A stretch of DNA of 8,567 nt from Pseudoflavonifractor_A sp022772585 (GCF_052065415.1 NZ_JBQHUB010000051.1:1-8567); one strand, 5' to 3'; numbered from the stretch's first letter, positions 1 to 7,015 are shown. The notes: generated by a model not told the origin, from the sequence alone. Numbers and translations: made by a program.

Positions 1-68
1 TAGTGATTGCCCTCCCTCTGTAGAAGTTGTGTGGTAACTTCATTCTACCACGGGGAGAGAAATCACTA
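1..68. repeat. Imperfect long inverted repeat / hairpin at left edge
   Basis: Bases 1-8 (TAGTGATT) are the exact reverse complement of 61-68 (AATCACTA). Inside them, 12-16 (CTCCC) pairs with 53-57 (GGGAG), with a G:T pair and one further pair on either side. Then 20-25 (GTAGAA) pairs with 43-48 (TTCTAC). The whole forms one long, interrupted stem with an apical loop around 29-35. A run of six T (73-78) follows on the plus strand, so it could act as a terminator for a gene left of the window. The long, low-GC, interrupted stem is also typical of a small palindromic repeat or the end of a mobile element. The pairing is seen directly; the role is unknown. Confidence 0.6.
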
Positions 69-80
69 TGGATTTTTTAC

Positions 81-109
81 TCAAGTGTCCAACTTGATTT
101 TACAATCAA
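81..109. other. Two overlapping, mutually exclusive short hairpins
   Basis: TCAAGT (81-86) can pair with ACTTGA (92-97), and TTGATT (94-99) can pair with AATCAA (104-109). The two stems share bases 94-97, so only one can form at a time. They lie upstream of the putative promoter at 144-171, so they would not be in the transcript of the downstream operon unless transcription enters from the left. The segment is AT-rich and resembles the subterminal palindromes of some insertion sequences. I could not assign it to a known family, and a chance origin in AT-rich DNA is possible. Confidence 0.35.
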
Positions 110-143
110 CCGAAATTTTTCACGAAAAAGCGCAAAAAACTTT

Positions 144-171
144 TTTACCTTCCCATTCTATATGATATACT
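144..171 (+). promoter_or_regulatory. Sigma-A-type promoter with extended -10 for the ClC-sda operon
   Basis: The -10 box is TATACT at 166-171, preceded by TGA at 163-165, which gives the TGn extended -10 element common in Firmicutes. The best -35 match is TTTACC at 144-149 (four of six consensus bases) with a 16-bp spacer. Transcription would start near base 178, leaving a leader of about 40 nt before the GTG start at 219. I see no room for a riboswitch in that leader. Confidence 0.6.
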
Positions 172-218
172 AAGGTGGATTCCATCTTATCCCGTCAGAT
201 CAAGAGGAGGGGTCTTTC

Positions 219-1553
219 GTGGACCACATCCATTCGCCGCTGTCCGTTCTTCTGGAACAGGGCTCCATGTTTCTCAAATGGCTCGTCTTTTCCTGCGTCA
301 TCGGCATTGTGGTAGGCGGCGTGAGCACCGCCTTTTACTACGCCTTCCTGCTTGCCACCCGGGCCCGCTCGGCCTGCCCCTGGCTGATGCTGCTGCTCCC
401 TCTGGGCGGCGTGGCCATCGTGCTGCTCTACCGGCTGTGCGGCATGGAAAAGGACCGGGGCACCAACTTTGTGCTGGTGGCCGTGCGTGAGAACGCCTCC
501 CTCCCCCTGCGCACCGCCCCGCTGGTCTTTCTCTCCACCATCATCACCCACTTTGTGGGCGGCTCCTCCGGCCGGGAGGGGGCCATTCTTCAGATCGGCG
601 GCTCCATCTCCTCCTCCATCGGCCGCTGGATGCGCTTGGACGAGAAGGACAGCCGGGTCATCACCATGTGCGGTATGGCCGCCGCCTTCTCCGCCCTCTT
701 CGGCACCCCCCTGACCGCCGCCATGTTCGCCATGGAGGTGGTGAGCGTGGGCGTCATGTACTATGCCGCCATCGTTCCCTGCGTGCTCTCCGCCCTGACA
801 GGGCTGTGGGTGGCCCAGCTCTTCCATGTGCCGGGCACCGCCTTCTCCCTGACCGGCGTTCCCGATCTGACTCCCTTTGTCCTGCTGCGGGTCATTCTGC
901 TGGGGGTACTCTTCGCCCTGCTGTCCATCCTCTTCTGTAAGATCATGCATGCCGCTTCCCACCTCTACGGAACGTATCTTCCCAACCCCATGGTCCGGGC
1001 CGCGGTGGGCGGCGTTCTGGTCATCCTGCTGACCCTGACGGTATGGCTGTGGAACCCCTTTACCTTCGACTACAACGGCGCGGGAGAGGCAATCATCCAC
1101 GGCGCCATCAGCGGCCATGCACGGCCGGAGGCCTTCCTGCTCAAGATGCTCTTTACCGCGGTAACCCTGGGCGCCGGCTTCAAGGGCGGCGAGATCGTGC
1201 CCGTCTTTTTCACCGGCGCCACCTTCGGCTGCGTGGCCGCTCCCTTTCTGGGACTGCACCCCTCCTTCGGCGCGGGGCTGGGCATGGTCAGCGTGTTCTG
1301 CGGCGTGACCAACTGCCCCCTTACCTCCCTGTTGCTGGCGCTGGAGCTCTTTGCCGGCGGCAGCGGCGGCATGTTCACCGGCCAGAGCCTGGGACTCTTT
1401 GCCGCATCCATTGCCGTTTCGTACATGCTCTCGGGCTACTACGGCCTGTACAGTGAACAGAAGATCCTCTACAGCAAATTCCGGCCCGAGTTTATCAACG
1501 CCAAGGCCAACGACCGCCCCGCCCCCCACGGCGGCATCTCCACAGAAAAATGA
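219..1553 (+). CDS. ClC-family anion transporter, CLC-F (fluoride/proton antiporter)-like
   Basis: This 444-residue, strongly hydrophobic protein has the ClC fold signature and no cytoplasmic CBS domains. The GREG motif at 118-121 carries the gating glutamate E120. In classical ClCs the first anion-site motif is GSGIP; here the matching position reads GTNFV (81-85). The third motif, normally GxFxP, is replaced by GGEIVP (323-328), with E325 inside it. A GYYGLY segment (406-411) supplies the likely central-pore tyrosine. As I recall the family, the GGE glutamate and the loss of GSGIP mark the CLC-F clade, which exports fluoride in exchange for protons, but V327 stands where those proteins usually have threonine. 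The GTG start at 219 is chosen because AGGAGG (205-210) lies 8 nt upstream; an internal ATG at 267 has no comparable ribosome site. Chloride or another anion remains possible as substrate. Confidence 0.85.
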   Translation: MDHIHSPLSVLLEQGSMFLKWLVFSCVIGIVVGGVSTAFYYAFLLATRARSACPWLMLLLPLGGVAIVLLYRLCGMEKDRGTNFVLVAVRENASLPLRTAPLVFLSTIITHFVGGSSGREGAILQIGGSISSSIGRWMRLDEKDSRVITMCGMAAAFSALFGTPLTAAMFAMEVVSVGVMYYAAIVPCVLSALTGLWVAQLFHVPGTAFSLTGVPDLTPFVLLRVILLGVLFALLSILFCKIMHAASHLYGTYLPNPMVRAAVGGVLVILLTLTVWLWNPFTFDYNGAGEAIIHGAISGHARPEAFLLKMLFTAVTLGAGFKGGEIVPVFFTGATFGCVAAPFLGLHPSFGAGLGMVSVFCGVTNCPLTSLLLALELFAGGSGGMFTGQSLGLFAASIAVSYMLSGYYGLYSEQKILYSKFRPEFINAKANDRPAPHGGISTEK

Positions 1554-1569
1554 GGAGGCATTGTGTGCC

Positions 1570-2238
1570 ATGACCATCTTTGATATCATGGGTCCCATCA
1601 TGGTGGGGCCCTCCAGTTCCCACACGGCGGGCGCGGTCCGCATCGGTCTCATCACCCGCAGGCTGCTGGGCAGCCAGCCCATCGGCGCGGAGCTGACCCT
1701 GCACGGCTCCTTTGCCGCCACCGGCAGCGGCCACGGCACCGACCGGGCCCTCATCGCCGGCCTGCTGGGCATGGAGCCGGACGATCCCCGCATCCCCCAG
1801 AGCTACGAGCTGGCGGAGGAAGAGAATCTCACCTTCCGTTTCTGCAACGGCGTGCTCAAGGACGCCCACCCCAACTCGGTACAGATCCGGGCCATGGACC
1901 GGGACTTCAAGCGTATCACGGTAGTGGCGGCCTCCCTGGGCGGCGGCCGGATCAAGGTGACTTCCATCGATGGGCTCCCCGCGGTCTTTTCCGCCGAGAA
2001 AAACACCCTGATCATCCGCCATCAGGACCGGGTGGGGCAGGTGGCCGTCATCGTGGATCTGCTCTCGGCCTGCAATGTGAACATCGCCTCCATGCAGCTC
2101 TTCCGCACCGCCCGGGGCGGGGAGGCCATTCTGATTATCGAGAGCGACGATCCCATCGCCCCCGCCGCGGTGGAGATCATTCGTCAGCGGGACGGATTCG
2201 AGCGGGTCATTTATCTGGAGACAGGAGGGGCGGAATAA
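1570..2238 (+). CDS. sdaAB: L-serine dehydratase, iron-sulfur-dependent, beta subunit
   Basis: The beta subunit of the oxygen-sensitive [4Fe-4S] enzyme that deaminates L-serine to pyruvate and ammonia in the cytoplasm. The 222-residue length is normal. The N-terminal serine dehydratase beta domain shows GPSSSHT (13-19), GSGHGTD (52-58) and HPN (100-102). A C-terminal ACT domain occupies about 146-216; in related enzymes such domains take part in regulation or assembly. I chose the ATG at 1570 because it gives the expected N-terminus and because AGGAGG (1553-1558) lies 11 nt upstream and overlaps the stop codon of the transporter gene. An in-frame TTG at 1561 is too close to that site. The frame stays open back to 1351, but that stretch lies inside the transporter gene and is not coding. 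The alpha subunit follows after 4 nt. Confidence 0.96.
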   Translation: MTIFDIMGPIMVGPSSSHTAGAVRIGLITRRLLGSQPIGAELTLHGSFAATGSGHGTDRALIAGLLGMEPDDPRIPQSYELAEEENLTFRFCNGVLKDAHPNSVQIRAMDRDFKRITVVAASLGGGRIKVTSIDGLPAVFSAEKNTLIIRHQDRVGQVAVIVDLLSACNVNIASMQLFRTARGGEAILIIESDDPIAPAAVEIIRQRDGFERVIYLETGGAE

Positions 2239-2242
2239 GCCT

Positions 2243-3103
2243 ATGTTCAATTCGGTTGACACCATGATCCAGGTCGCCCTGCGGGAGGAAAAGCCCCTCT
2301 GGCGGGTGATCCTGGAGGACGATCTGAAGGACCGGGGCAAGACGGAAAAGTCCTCCCGGGCAAAAATGCTCACCCTGTGGCAGGCCATGGGGGCCGCCGA
2401 GCGGGACTACGATCCCTCCCGCCGCTCTCCCAGCGGCCTGGTGGGAGGCGAGGGCGCCAAAATGACCGGGGATGGCGTGGGGCTGTGCAGCCCCTTCCTG
2501 CGGGACATCATCTCCACCGCCCTGAAGATGGGGGAGTGCAACGCCTGCATGCGCCGCATCGTGGCCGCCCCCACGGCGGGCTCCTGCGGCGTGCTCCCCG
2601 CCGTGCTGCTGCCCATCCAGCGGAAATTCGGCTTTGACGACGACCGGATGACCCAGGCTCTCTACGTGGCCGCCGGTTTCGGCCAGGTCATCGCCGCCCG
2701 GGCCTCCATCGCCGGGGCCGAGGGCGGCTGCCAGGCCGAGGTGGGCGCCGCCTCCGGCATGGCGGCGGCGGCCATCGTAGCCCTGCTGGACGGCTCGCCT
2801 CATCAGATGGCCCACGCCTGCGCCATGGCCCTGTCCAACGTGCTGGGCCTGGCCTGCGATCCGGTGGCCGGTCTGGTGGAGGTTCCCTGCATCAAGCGCA
2901 ACGTGATGGGGGCCACCAACGCCCTCGCCTGCGCCGAGATGGCCCTGTCCGGTCTGGAGAGCCAGATCCCCTGTGACGAGGTCATCGACGCCATGGGCGC
3001 TGTGGGCGCCAGCCTGCCCGCCGCCCTGCGGGAGACCGGCGAGGGCGGCCTGGCCGCCACTCCCAGCGGCCGCCGGGTGGCCGAGTTCATGCGGGGGCGC
3101 TGA
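2243..3103 (+). CDS. sdaAA: L-serine dehydratase, iron-sulfur-dependent, alpha subunit
   Basis: The catalytic alpha subunit (286 residues), partner of the beta subunit encoded just upstream. It carries the family motif APTAGSCG (109-116). The likely [4Fe-4S] ligands are C163 (GGCQAE), C205 (ACDPVAG) and C216 (VEVPC). The spacings of 42 and 11 residues between these cysteines equal those I recall for the ligands of the Legionella enzyme. The ATG at 2243 gives the usual N-terminus (MFNSVDTM...). Its clearest Shine-Dalgarno match, AGGAGG at 2223-2228 inside the end of sdaAB, is 14 nt away, longer than usual, so translational coupling to sdaAB is likely. The cluster is labile to oxygen, which fits an anaerobe. 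There is no sign of truncation. Confidence 0.97.
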   Translation: MFNSVDTMIQVALREEKPLWRVILEDDLKDRGKTEKSSRAKMLTLWQAMGAAERDYDPSRRSPSGLVGGEGAKMTGDGVGLCSPFLRDIISTALKMGECNACMRRIVAAPTAGSCGVLPAVLLPIQRKFGFDDDRMTQALYVAAGFGQVIAARASIAGAEGGCQAEVGAASGMAAAAIVALLDGSPHQMAHACAMALSNVLGLACDPVAGLVEVPCIKRNVMGATNALACAEMALSGLESQIPCDEVIDAMGAVGASLPAALRETGEGGLAATPSGRRVAEFMRGR

Positions 3104-3105
3104 CC

Positions 3106-4164
3106 GTGGCCCGGTCTGAAGGGGGCCGGCTGCTCTACGCCGACCTGCTGCGGGTGGCCGCCACCCTGGCGGTGGTCACGCTGCACATCTCCGCCGGCTG
3201 GATCGCGTCCGTGCCCGTCACGTCCCAGGCCTGGGCGGTCTTTAACGTGTACGACAGCCTGATGCGCTGGTGCGTCCCTGTGTTTGTCATGCTCTCCGGC
3301 ATGTTCCTGCTGGACCCCAAGAAAAACGTGAGTCCCGGTTCCCTGCTTCTGCGGCATATCCCCCGCATCGTCATCGCCCTGCTGGTGTGGAGCGCGGTAT
3401 ACGCGGCGGCGGGGCTGCTCAGCGGCGACTTCTCTCTGAACGCCTTCCTTTCCGCGCTCCGGGATGTGCTCTGGGGCAAGCTCCACTATCACCTGTGGTT
3501 CCTGCCCATGATCGTGGGGCTCTATCTGGTCACTCCGGTGCTGCGGGCCTTCGTCCGGGGGGCAAGCCGGGGGGATCTCCACTGGTTCTTCCTGCTGGTA
3601 TTCCTGTTCGCCATGGCGTTTCCCACCCTGCTGGCCCTGCGTCCCAGCCAGACCCTGACCACCTGGCTTGGGCGGCTGAATGTCCGCCTGGTACTGGGCT
3701 ATGTGGGCTACTACGTGGTGGGGTACTACCTGAAAACCTATACCCTGGGCCGCATCGCCGAGTTCGTGATCTACGCCCTGGGCCTGGGGGGCGCCGCCGT
3801 CACGGTGTGGGGCACCGCTCTGCTCTCCCGCCGGGCGGGGGAGTCGGTCTTTGCCCTGTACGACTATTTTGCCCCCAACGTGGCCGCCATGGCGGTGGCC
3901 GTGTTCGTGCTCTTCCGCTATGTCCTGAGGGTCAGCGAGGAGCGTTCCCGCCGCCAGCGGGCGGTGGGACTGTCCTCCATCACCTTCGGCATCTACCTGT
4001 GCCACGACCTGTTCATCATGCTGCTGCGCCATTTCGGCGTGTCCACGCTGTCCTTTGCCCCGGCGCTGTCGGTGCCCCTGCTCTCCCTGGGGGTCTTTCT
4101 GTGCGCGGCGGCGCTGGCCTGGCTGATTTCCAAAATTCCCCTGGCAGGGAGATATCTTACCTAA
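3106..4164 (+). CDS. Acyltransferase-3 family integral membrane O-acyltransferase (WecH/OafA-like)
   Basis: This 352-residue polytopic membrane protein has about ten hydrophobic segments. Features of the acyltransferase-3 family are an N-terminal YADLLR (11-16) followed by a first membrane helix carrying a conserved histidine, H27 (VTLH), and an HYHLWFLPM segment starting near residue 126, as in the WecH/YiaH group. These proteins transfer acetyl or other acyl groups to sugars, cell-wall polymers or antibiotics at the membrane; the substrate cannot be told here. The GTG start lies two bases after the sdaAA stop codon, preceded only by a G-rich stretch (3092-3097) rather than a strong ribosome site, so translation probably depends on coupling. 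A later start would remove the conserved N-terminal motif. The gene ends just before an intrinsic terminator. Confidence 0.88.
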   Translation: MARSEGGRLLYADLLRVAATLAVVTLHISAGWIASVPVTSQAWAVFNVYDSLMRWCVPVFVMLSGMFLLDPKKNVSPGSLLLRHIPRIVIALLVWSAVYAAAGLLSGDFSLNAFLSALRDVLWGKLHYHLWFLPMIVGLYLVTPVLRAFVRGASRGDLHWFFLLVFLFAMAFPTLLALRPSQTLTTWLGRLNVRLVLGYVGYYVVGYYLKTYTLGRIAEFVIYALGLGGAAVTVWGTALLSRRAGESVFALYDYFAPNVAAMAVAVFVLFRYVLRVSEERSRRQRAVGLSSITFGIYLCHDLFIMLLRHFGVSTLSFAPALSVPLLSLGVFLCAAALAWLISKIPLAGRYLT

Positions 4165-4172
4165 ATCATCGC

Positions 4173-4198
4173 CCCGGGCGTACTGCGCCCGGGTTTTT
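4173..4198 (+). terminator. Rho-independent terminator after the acyltransferase-3 gene
   Basis: CCCGGGCG (4173-4180) pairs perfectly with CGCCCGGG (4186-4193) around the loop TACTG, followed by five T (4194-4198). The 8-bp all-GC stem and T-run make a standard intrinsic terminator for the operon that begins at the ClC gene. It ends only 17 bases before the GTG of the MBOAT gene, so it may instead act as a partial terminator or attenuator between the two gene groups. Confidence 0.85.
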
Positions 4199-4215
4199 GC
4201 AAAGGAGTTTCCGCC

Positions 4216-5643
4216 GTGCTGTTTTCCAGCTCTGTTTTTCTCTTTCTCTTTCTTCCGCTGGTGCTTTTGGGCTACTACGGACTGTGCGCCCCTCTGGGGC
4301 GGCTGCGCCGCCCGGCGCAGAACCTGCTGCTGCTGTGCGCTTCCCTGCTCTTTTACGCCTGGGGGGAGCCCTGGTTCGTCCTGGTGATGATGGCCTCCAT
4401 CCTGGCCAACTACGGCTTCGGCCTGTGGGTGGCTGCCCGGAAGGGCCGGGGCCGCAGCACCCGTCTGCCCATTGTGTGTGCCCTGGTCTGCAATCTGGGG
4501 CTGCTCTTCATCTTCAAATACCTGGTCTTTGTCCTGACCCAGCTGAACCGCCTGGGCTTCCAGTTCCTGATCCCCGGCATCCGCCTGCCTCTGGGCATCT
4601 CCTTCTTCACCTTCCAGGCCCTCTCCTATGTGCTGGACGTGAACCGGGGCCGGGGCGCGGTTCAGAAAAATCCCCTGAAGGTGGGGCTGTATATCTCCTT
4701 CTTCCCCCAGCTCATTGCCGGCCCCATCGTCAAGTACGAGACGGTGGCGGAGGAGATCGACAGCCGGAGGGAGAACTGGGCCGACTTCTCTTCCGGCATA
4801 TGCCGTTTTCTGGTGGGCCTGGGCAAAAAGATCCTCCTGGCCAACCAGCTGGCGGTCATCGCGGACTTCGCCTATGGCCTGTCCCCCGACCAGCTCTCCA
4901 CCGGCATGGCCTGGCTGGGCTGCATCTCCTATACGCTTCAGATCTACTTTGATTTCTCCGGTTATTCTGACATGGCCATCGGTCTGGGCCGCATGTTCGG
5001 CTTTCACTTTCTGGAGAACTTCAACTACCCCTACCTCTCCACCTCCATCACGGAATTCTGGCGGCGGTGGCACATCTCTCTTTCCACATGGTTCCGGGAT
5101 TATGTGTATTTCCCCCTGGGGGGCAGCCGGGTAGACTCGGCCGCCAAACACATCCGCAACCTCTTCGTAGTATGGCTCCTCACCGGCGTCTGGCACGGGG
5201 CCAACTGGACCTTCCTGTTCTGGGGGCTGTTCTACTTCGTTCTCCTGGTGCTGGAGAAGTACGGCCATCTGGGCCGGCGCTGGCCTACCGCCCTGCGGTG
5301 GCTCTACACCATCTTCATGGTCAACCTGGGGTGGGTCTTTTTCCGTGCCGACAGCCTGGGAGCCGCCCTGAGCTATCTGCGGGCCATGTTTACCCCCGCC
5401 GCCGGCTGGTGGAACGGCTACGCCACCCTCTTCCTCATGGAGAACCGGTTCGTCCTGCCCGCAGCCGTGGTCTCAGCCTTTCCGGTGGCCCGGTGGGTCT
5501 CCCGCCGGGCACAGTCCCTGAGGGGACCGGCCGCCGCGGCCCGGGACGTGATCTATCCCCTGGCTCTGATGGCCCTCTACCTGGTGTGCGCCAGCTTTAT
5601 CATCAAAGGCACCTACAATCCCTTCATCTATTCCAATTTTTAA
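4216..5643 (+). CDS. MBOAT-family membrane-bound O-acyltransferase (AlgI/DltB type)
   Basis: This 475-residue polytopic membrane protein is close in length to AlgI. It carries the MBOAT core: PLGISFFTFQALSYVLDV (125-142), FFPQLIAGPI (162-171), YFDFSGYSDMAIGLG (244-258), the WRRWHISLSTWFRDYVYFPL block (282-301) with H286, and GVWHGANW (324-331) with H327, the residue matching the catalytic histidine of the family. Such proteins pass acyl groups from a cytoplasmic donor across the membrane to an extracellular acceptor polymer or partner protein. The GTG start is supported by AAAGGAG (4201-4207) at 8 nt spacing. The DHHW-family gene follows after 10 nt, the usual AlgI/AlgJ-like pairing, which points to O-acetylation of a surface polysaccharide. 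D-alanylation by a DltB-like protein is less likely because no dltA, dltC or dltD genes are nearby. Confidence 0.94.
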   Translation: MLFSSSVFLFLFLPLVLLGYYGLCAPLGRLRRPAQNLLLLCASLLFYAWGEPWFVLVMMASILANYGFGLWVAARKGRGRSTRLPIVCALVCNLGLLFIFKYLVFVLTQLNRLGFQFLIPGIRLPLGISFFTFQALSYVLDVNRGRGAVQKNPLKVGLYISFFPQLIAGPIVKYETVAEEIDSRRENWADFSSGICRFLVGLGKKILLANQLAVIADFAYGLSPDQLSTGMAWLGCISYTLQIYFDFSGYSDMAIGLGRMFGFHFLENFNYPYLSTSITEFWRRWHISLSTWFRDYVYFPLGGSRVDSAAKHIRNLFVVWLLTGVWHGANWTFLFWGLFYFVLLVLEKYGHLGRRWPTALRWLYTIFMVNLGWVFFRADSLGAALSYLRAMFTPAAGWWNGYATLFLMENRFVLPAAVVSAFPVARWVSRRAQSLRGPAAAARDVIYPLALMALYLVCASFIIKGTYNPFIYSNF

Positions 5644-5653
5644 GGAGGCCGCC

Positions 5654-6862
5654 GTGAAACATCGCAAGGAAACCATCACCGCGTTTCTCTTCCTGGCCGC
5701 CACCCTGCTGGCCTTCTGCTATGTGGGCTATCTGGCCCTCACCGGGCAGAGCGCGTTCCGGAAGGAACTGGGCCTGCTGCGCCGGGACCCAGGCTATGTC
5801 ACCGAGTTTGTGAGCACTGCCGAGGGCAAGCTCAACGAGGACCTGGACCGGGAGCACGGCTTCATTCAGCTCTACGGCGGCTTCCAGCGCCTGGCCGGCC
5901 GCCGGGTACTGGAGGATGTGGACCTGTCCGCCCGGGTGGTCAAGCTGAAAAACGGAGCGCTGAACTTCGCCTACCTGTCGGTAGAGCCCATCGATATCGC
6001 TCCCCAGGCCGGCGCCGTCAACGGCCTGAGCCAGACGCTGGAGGCGCGGGACATTCCCTTCCTCTACGTGGCCGCCCCCCAGAAGATCCCGTCCGGCGCC
6101 GACCTGCTCCCCACCGGCCTCCGGGAATACGGCAACGACAACGGTGACCGTCTGCTCGCCGCCCTGGACGAGGCCGGGACCGATACCCTGGACCTGCGTC
6201 CCCTGTTCGAGGCCACGGAGGACTACTCCTCCTGGTTCTTCCGCACCGACCATCACTGGAAGCCGGAGGCCGCCTTCCTGGCCTGGCAGCACCTGACCCG
6301 GGTACTGGAGGAGGACTACGGCATCACCACCGAACCCCTCTATACCGACGAAAGCCAGTATGACAAGGTCGTCTACGAGGACTGGTTCCTGGGCAGCCAG
6401 GGCAAGCGCTGCGGCAGCCTTTACGCCGGAGTGGACGATATCACCGCATATATTCCCCGTTTTGAGACAGACTTTACCTATACCTGTCCCTTCTATGCCA
6501 TTGACCGCAGCGGCCCCTTTGAGGAGTCCCTTCTCTTCCCGGAGCGGGTGGCAGAGCGCGACTGGTTCAACGGCAATCCCTACACCCTCTATGCCGGCGG
6601 CGACTATCCCCAGGCCATCATTGTCAACCACCGGAACCCTGATGGAAAGCGGGTGGTCCTCTTGCGGGAATCCTTTGCCTGCGCCATGACCCCCTTCCTG
6701 GCCCTGTCCTGCTCGGAGCTGACCACCATCGACCTGCGCTCCTTCCAGGGAGACCTGCTGGAGACCATTGAGGGGCTCCAGCCCGACCTGGTCATGGTTC
6801 TCTATAGCGTCAGTTCCATCGGCAGCGAGCCCCTGTTCCAATTCGGGCTGGAGGCCCCCTGA
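5654..6862 (+). CDS. DHHW-family, AlgJ/AlgX-like SGNH-type protein, membrane-anchored
   Basis: This 402-residue protein has a single N-terminal hydrophobic segment (about 8-29), acting as a signal anchor, and an extracytoplasmic remainder. The family-defining TDHHW motif is at 198-202. D199 and H201 match the Asp-x-His pair of AlgJ/AlgX. A later LLRESFACAM block (337-346) places S340 where the SGNH nucleophile is expected, with glutamate instead of the more common aspartate before the serine. GSQGKRCGSLYAGVDD (247-262) is also typical of DHHW proteins. Known relatives carry out the last step of polysaccharide O-acetylation, taking the acyl group delivered by an MBOAT partner, so the 10-nt spacing to that gene fits. 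AAGGAGG (5642-5648) overlaps the MBOAT stop codon and sits 5 nt before the GTG start. The acceptor polymer is unknown. Confidence 0.9.
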   Translation: MKHRKETITAFLFLAATLLAFCYVGYLALTGQSAFRKELGLLRRDPGYVTEFVSTAEGKLNEDLDREHGFIQLYGGFQRLAGRRVLEDVDLSARVVKLKNGALNFAYLSVEPIDIAPQAGAVNGLSQTLEARDIPFLYVAAPQKIPSGADLLPTGLREYGNDNGDRLLAALDEAGTDTLDLRPLFEATEDYSSWFFRTDHHWKPEAAFLAWQHLTRVLEEDYGITTEPLYTDESQYDKVVYEDWFLGSQGKRCGSLYAGVDDITAYIPRFETDFTYTCPFYAIDRSGPFEESLLFPERVAERDWFNGNPYTLYAGGDYPQAIIVNHRNPDGKRVVLLRESFACAMTPFLALSCSELTTIDLRSFQGDLLETIEGLQPDLVMVLYSVSSIGSEPLFQFGLEAP

Positions 6863-6932
6863 CCCGGTCTTTGTTTGGAAACTTATCATTCAGTTTTTCC
6901 GGCCTGCACCCCTTTCTTGTGGCTTTTGCCGC

Positions 6933-6961
6933 TTCTCCCGCGCCCCGTTTCCCGGTATAAT
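6933..6961 (+). promoter_or_regulatory. Putative pyk promoter
   Basis: A perfect -10 box, TATAAT, lies at 6956-6961. The -35 region at 17-bp spacing (TTCTCC, 6933-6938) is a poor match, so the promoter may need an activator or be of moderate strength. The predicted start near 6968 gives a leader of about 48 nt before the TTG start at 7016. The rest of the 153-bp gap between the DHHW gene and pyk shows no other clear element. Confidence 0.6.
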
Positions 6962-7015
6962 AGGGAATGTAGAACGCAGTACCATGACAGCCGATTTTTA
7001 TAGGGGGAACCTGTT

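Noticed and set aside
110..218. Fluoride (crcB) riboswitch upstream of the CLC-F-like gene
   Set aside because: I looked for the conserved GGCGATGG-type start and CTGATG-type end of the motif and saw neither. The leader after the predicted promoter is also too short.
1351..1569. A longer N-terminus for sdaAB
   Set aside because: The frame is open, but the extra residues overlap the transporter gene, are low-complexity and are absent from serine dehydratase beta subunits. The ribosome site at 1553-1558 supports the ATG at 1570.
195..1793. A 532-codon minus-strand open frame
   Set aside because: It is antisense to the ClC gene and the start of sdaAB, has biased composition and no motifs, and would cross the operon promoter region. 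It is a shadow.
3270..4952. A 560-codon plus-strand open frame in a second frame
   Set aside because: It overlaps two genes with clear family motifs, crosses the terminator at 4173-4198, and its product is rich in Pro, Gly and Arg without domains.
2803..5268. An 821-codon open frame on the minus strand
   Set aside because: It lies antisense to sdaAA, the acyltransferase-3 gene and the MBOAT gene. Its product is low-complexity (rich in Q, G, H, E, P) with no recognisable domain, as expected for the antisense shadow of GC-rich genes.
6877..6900. Possible terminator hairpin after the DHHW gene (GGAAACT with AGTTTTTCC)
   Set aside because: The stem is short and AT-rich, needs a two-base bulge, and is not followed by a T-run. 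It is too weak to call.
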